From: DATCLS01 sp035265325
GTDB taxonomy: Bacteria > Actinomycetota > Acidimicrobiia > Acidimicrobiales > VFJN01
Length of the DNA stretch: 64,000 bases
Assembly: GCA_035265325.1 (NCBI GenBank)
Contig: DATFOS010000150.1
Span: 5,690 to 69,689, forward strand
Direction of reading: 5' to 3'
Shown piece after piece: positions 60,828-64,000 of this stretch. Each line of letters begins with the position of its first letter. The stretch's first letter is position 1. A program made the position numbers and the translations under genes. The notes under the pieces are model-generated. The model had not been told where the DNA came from. It was given only the letters and a program-made list of their open reading frames with translations, and made no database searches.

Positions 60828-61093
60828 GCTGTCGTAACACTCGGACGATCGACAAAAGTACTGAACTTTACCGAACTATACCCGATGACTGGTATCGGTC
60901 GATCCGATTCGGGACGGGTGCAGTGGGCGGTCGACGGGGCATTCCGGCAGCGTCGCCGGGCGGGGTCGCTCCCCGGCCTCTGGTACCTTGGCACCCTTGC
61001 CCGCCGCATCGGCCAGCGGGCGCCGGCGGTGCAGATCAGGCGCGCGCAGCCCGAGCCTTCGGTGGCTCCTGACGTGAAGGGTGGACACGACCC
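60828..61093 (+). promoter_or_regulatory. ftsZ leader with a tandem 10-bp repeat and AT-rich patch
   Basis: 266 bp without a gene. An AT-rich stretch at about 60851-60882 contains GAACTTTACC (60863-60872) directly followed by GAACTATACC (60873-60882), differing at one base. TATACC could serve as a -10. A GAAGGGTGG ribosome site precedes ftsZ. Likely holds one or more ftsZ promoters and an operator; the binding protein is unknown. Confidence 0.45.
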
Positions 61094-62218
61094 ATGGCCA
61101 GCAACCCCCAGAATTACTTGGCCGTGATCAAGGTCGTTGGCATCGGCGGTGGTGGTGTGAACGCCGTCAACCGCATGATCGACGCCGGCCTCAAGGGCGT
61201 CGAGTTCATCGCCGTCAACACCGACGCCCAGGCGCTGCTCATGAGCGACGCCGACGCCAAACTCGACATCGGCCGCGAGCTCACCCGCGGCCTCGGCGCC
61301 GGGTCCGACCCCGAGGTCGGGCGCCAGGCGGCCGACGAGCACCGCGACGAGATCGAGGAGATCCTCAAGGGCGCCGACATGGTGTTCATCACCGCCGGCA
61401 AGGGCGGTGGCACCGGCACCGGTGGCGCCCCGGTCGTGGCCGAGATCGCCAAGTCGATCGGCGCCCTGACCATCGGCGTCGTGACGCGGCCGTTCACCTT
61501 CGAGGGCCGCCGCCGGGCCGTGCAGGCCGAGCAGGGCATCCAACGCCTGAAGGAGAAGGTCGACACCCTCATCGTCATCCCGAACGACCGCCTGTTGAGC
61601 GTGTCGAACGAGAAGACGTCGATGGTCAACGCCTTCAAGATGGCCGACGAGGTCCTCCTGCAGGGCGTCCAGGGCATCACCGACCTGATCACGACGCCCG
61701 GGCTGATCAACACCGACTTCGCGGACGTGAAGATGATCATGAGCAACGCCGGCTCGGCGCTCATGGGCATCGGCTACGGCTCGGGCGAGGGCCGGGCGCT
61801 CCAGGCGGCCCGCAACGCGATCAGCTCGCCGTTACTCGAGGCCTCGATCGAGGGCGCCCGTGGCATCCTCCTCACGATCGCCGGCGGCAGCGACCTCGGC
61901 CTCTTCGAGGTCAACGAGGCCGCCGAGGTCATCCACGGCGTCGCCCATCCCGACGCCAACATCATCTTCGGCTCGATCATCGACGACGAGATGGGCGACG
62001 AGGTCCGGGTCACGGTCATCGCCGCCGGCTTCGACCGGTGGGACGACCACGAGCCCCGTACCGGGGGTGCCGGCACGAGCGCCGGCCTGGGCTCGACGTC
62101 CAGCCGCGTCCTCGACGAGGTCGACGTGTTCTCCTCGTCGTCCTCGAAGCCGTCGTCCTCCGACGACCTCGGCCTCGACAACGACGACGAGTTCGACGTC
62201 CCCTCCTTCTTGAAGTAG
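61094..62218 (+). CDS. ftsZ: Cell division GTPase FtsZ
   Basis: 374 residues, ATG at 61094. VVGIGGGGVNAVNRMI, NTDAQAL, tubulin signature GGGTGTGGAP, RPFTFEGRRR, synergy loop GLINTDFADVKMIM, then an acidic Ser-rich linker and the conserved C-terminal tail DDEFDVPSFLK that binds SepF and other partners. Forms the Z-ring. Complete and of normal length. Confidence 0.98.
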   Translation: MASNPQNYLAVIKVVGIGGGGVNAVNRMIDAGLKGVEFIAVNTDAQALLMSDADAKLDIGRELTRGLGAGSDPEVGRQAADEHRDEIEEILKGADMVFITAGKGGGTGTGGAPVVAEIAKSIGALTIGVVTRPFTFEGRRRAVQAEQGIQRLKEKVDTLIVIPNDRLLSVSNEKTSMVNAFKMADEVLLQGVQGITDLITTPGLINTDFADVKMIMSNAGSALMGIGYGSGEGRALQAARNAISSPLLEASIEGARGILLTIAGGSDLGLFEVNEAAEVIHGVAHPDANIIFGSIIDDEMGDEVRVTVIAAGFDRWDDHEPRTGGAGTSAGLGSTSSRVLDEVDVFSSSSSKPSSSDDLGLDNDDEFDVPSFLK

Positions 62219-62225
62219 GGCCGTC

Positions 62226-62927
62226 GTGGGCCCCCTCGCGCTCGACCGGGCGTTCGAGCAGCGCGGCGGGCGCGTCGCCCACGTCCGTTCGACCACGATC
62301 GCGGCCGGCGACCTGTCGGTGCGGCGGCCCGGGCCCGACCTCGACGCCCGCCGGCGCGCCGTGGCGGACGCCCCGTGGACGTGGCTGCACCAGGTCCACG
62401 GCCCCAGGGTGGTCACGGTGGCCGCGCCGGGCGACCGGGCGGGCGCCGCCGCCGACGCCGCCGTCACGTCGGTCACCGGTGCGGTTCTCGCCGTGCACAC
62501 GGCCGACTGCGCCCCGATCGTCCTCGTCTCCGACGAGGGCCCGGTCGGGGCCGTCCACGCCGGCTGGCGCGGCCTGGCCGCGGGCGTGGTCGAGGCCACA
62601 GTGGCCACGCTGCGCGCCGGCGGGGCCGGAGACGTGCGCGCCCTGGTCGGGCCCTGCATCCATCCTTCCTGCTACGAGTTCGGCAAGGACGCCCTCGACG
62701 AGGTCGTGGCCGCGGTCGGCGAGGAGGCCCGGGGCACCACCGCGGACGACCGCCCGGCCCTCGACCTGCCGGCCGCCGTGGTGGCGACCCTCCGCCGGGC
62801 CGGCGTCGACGAGGTCGAGGCCTCTCCGGCCTGCACCGCCTGCGACGCCGACAGCCGCTTCTTCTCCCACCGTGCCCGGGGCGACGCCGGGCGGCAGGCC
62901 ACGCTCGTGTGGGTCGAGGCGCGGTGA
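62226..62927 (+). CDS. pgeF: Peptidoglycan editing factor PgeF (YfiH/laccase-fold)
   Basis: 233 residues, GTG start 8 nt after ftsZ. Purine nucleoside phosphorylase-like laccase fold: TWLHQVHGPRVV, HTADCAPIVL, AVHAGWRGLAAG, CIHPSCYEFG and FFSHRARGDAGRQA give the His/Cys zinc site. In E. coli PgeF prevents wrong amino acids in the stem peptide. Follows ftsZ in most actinobacteria. Its stop overlaps the next start (TGATG). Confidence 0.93.
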   Translation: MGPLALDRAFEQRGGRVAHVRSTTIAAGDLSVRRPGPDLDARRRAVADAPWTWLHQVHGPRVVTVAAPGDRAGAAADAAVTSVTGAVLAVHTADCAPIVLVSDEGPVGAVHAGWRGLAAGVVEATVATLRAGGAGDVRALVGPCIHPSCYEFGKDALDEVVAAVGEEARGTTADDRPALDLPAAVVATLRRAGVDEVEASPACTACDADSRFFSHRARGDAGRQATLVWVEAR

Positions 62928-63628
62928 TGGTCGACGCCGCGGCCACGCCGTCGGCCGCCCTCGCGGGCCTGCCCGAGCGCCTCGCCGCCGTGCGCGCCCG
63001 CATCGAGCGGGCCGGCGGTGACCCCGAACGGGTCCGCCTGGTGGCGGTCACGAAGGGTTTCGGGGCCGACGCCGTGCGTGCCGCCCTGGCCGCCGGCCTG
63101 ACCGACATCGGCGAGAGCTACGTCCAGGAACTGGAGGCCAAGGCGGGCGAACTGGCCGACGACGACGGCCCGCTGCCGACGTGGCACTTCATCGGGCGGC
63201 TGCAGCGCAACAAGGTCCGCAAGGCGGCGCCGCACGTAGGGCTGTGGCACAGCGTCGACCGGCTGTCCCTGGGGGTCGAGGTCGCCCGCCAAGCGCCCGG
63301 CGCGGCCGTGTTCGCCCAGGTCAACACCACCGACGAGGACCAGAAGGGCGGGTGCCCACCGACCCTGCTGCCGGCCCTGCTCGACGGGCTGCGCGACGTC
63401 GGCCTCGACGTGCGCGGTCTCATGACGATCGGCCCGGCGGGCGACCCCGAGGACGCCCGGCCCGCCTTCCGGCGCCTGCGGGAGCTCGCCGACGCGCACG
63501 GCCTGCGCGAGCTGTCGATGGGGATGTCGGACGATATCGAGGTGGCGGTCGACGAGGGCGCGACGATGATCCGGGTGGGCGGCGCGCTCTTCGGTCCGCG
63601 ACCGGCTCGACCTGGGATGCGACACTAG
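62927..63628 (+). CDS. yggS: PLP homeostasis protein YggS
   Basis: 233 residues, ATG at 62927 overlapping the pgeF stop; a GTG three bases earlier is also possible. Alanine-racemase-like barrel: VRLVAVTKGFGADAVRAAL with the PLP Lys, GESYVQELEAK, WHFIGRLQRNKVRK, SVDRLSL, and LSMGMSDDIEVAVDEGATMIRVGGALFG. Usually read as VSKT at the lysine; here VTKG. Controls free PLP and amino-acid pools. Confidence 0.94.
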   Translation: MVDAAATPSAALAGLPERLAAVRARIERAGGDPERVRLVAVTKGFGADAVRAALAAGLTDIGESYVQELEAKAGELADDDGPLPTWHFIGRLQRNKVRKAAPHVGLWHSVDRLSLGVEVARQAPGAAVFAQVNTTDEDQKGGCPPTLLPALLDGLRDVGLDVRGLMTIGPAGDPEDARPAFRRLRELADAHGLRELSMGMSDDIEVAVDEGATMIRVGGALFGPRPARPGMRH

Positions 63629-63652
63629 GCTCGCCGAGGTCGCGGAGGACTC

Positions 63653-64000
63653 ATGGCTTCGATGTGGCGAAGGGCGATGCACTATCTGGGCCTCGGCCCG
63701 GACGACGAGTACGACGACTACGACGAGTACGCCGTCTCCGAGCGCCAGCGCCCCCTGCCCCGCTACACGACCCCTGGCGTGCCCCGCCCGTCGCCCGAGG
63801 CGCGCGGCACGGTGCGCACTCTGCCGCCCACCCTGGAAGACGACACGCACAACGGCAACGGCAACGGGCGGCACGACCCCCACCACGCCTACGCCCCGCG
63901 CCCGGCCGTCCGCGACCGGTCCGAGCGCCACGAGGCCGCCGAGCGCACCGCCGACCGCCTCGACCGCAACGCCGACCGCACCGACCGCCTCGGGCGGATC
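63653..64000 (+). CDS. sepF: SepF, N-terminal part only (cut by window end)
   Basis: ATG at 63653 after GGAGGAC opens 116 codons running off the right edge. The start MASMWRRAMHYLGLGPDDEYDDYDEY is the SepF membrane-binding amphipathic helix and acidic stretch. A long Arg/Asp/Asn/His-rich linker follows; the FtsZ-binding core lies outside. Position after yggS supports the call. SepF anchors FtsZ in actinobacteria. Confidence 0.88.
   Translation, partial: MASMWRRAMHYLGLGPDDEYDDYDEYAVSERQRPLPRYTTPGVPRPSPEARGTVRTLPPTLEDDTHNGNGNGRHDPHHAYAPRPAVRDRSERHEAAERTADRLDRNADRTDRLGRI

Noticed and set aside
1..64000. tRNA, rRNA, CRISPR array, insertion sequence or prophage
   Set aside because: I saw no cloverleaf, rRNA core, regularly spaced palindromic repeats, transposase or phage gene. 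The repeats found are coding repeats or short operators.

Overview
The window is very GC-rich, densely coded DNA with many GTG starts. It looks like a chromosomal segment of a free-living actinobacterium (Actinomycetota). Lineage markers are a conservon (kinase, roadblock, DUF742 and GTPase genes), an MtrA/MtrB/GerMN-lipoprotein block, a DUF3040 gene beside dinB, FtsZ followed by pgeF, yggS and sepF, and a division/cell-wall (dcw) cluster in actinobacterial order. A deep branch such as Acidimicrobiia is my inference, not something the sequence proves.

Left part (1-18.4 kb, minus strand). A conservon runs from 15980 down to 11597: a CvnA-type sensor kinase, a roadblock/LC7 protein, a DUF742 protein and a Ras-like GTPase. 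It is followed on the same strand by three more full-size CvnA-like kinases, the last cut by the window edge. Three of the four kinases can be seen to carry very long Pro/Gly/Ala-rich tails ending in a shared short motif. Upstream sits a coiled-coil protein with an SMC/YhaN-like C-terminal ATPase motif but no visible Walker A.

Middle part (18.7-45.4 kb). Mostly metabolic and signalling genes: an ACT-domain protein, glycerol kinase, a PPi-type phosphofructokinase, the operon mtrA-mtrB-GerMN lipoprotein-membrane-anchored Hsp70, a STAS protein, inositol-phosphatase-like and threonine-aldolase-like enzymes, a Tat-exported amidohydrolase, a 5'-truncated spermidine-synthase-like remnant, an APH-like protein, Nudix + DNA polymerase IV, DUF3040, the transglutaminase/DUF58/MoxR trio, a ROK kinase, an HNH protein, a lipoate-ligase-like protein, a BadF/BcrA-type sugar kinase and a PfkB-like kinase.

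Right part (45.5-64 kb, plus strand). The dcw cluster: mraZ, rsmH, ftsL-like, ftsI, murE, mraY, murD, ftsW, murG, murC, murB, ftsQ, ftsZ, pgeF, yggS, sepF (cut by the end). From ftsL-like through ftsQ nearly every junction is a 4-8 nt start/stop overlap, so synthesis of the lipid II enzymes and divisome proteins is probably translationally coupled. murF is absent from its expected place between murE and mraY. mraZ is preceded by GTGGRG boxes on a 10-bp register, the expected MraZ operator. RsmH and FtsI both carry unusual long disordered N-terminal extensions.
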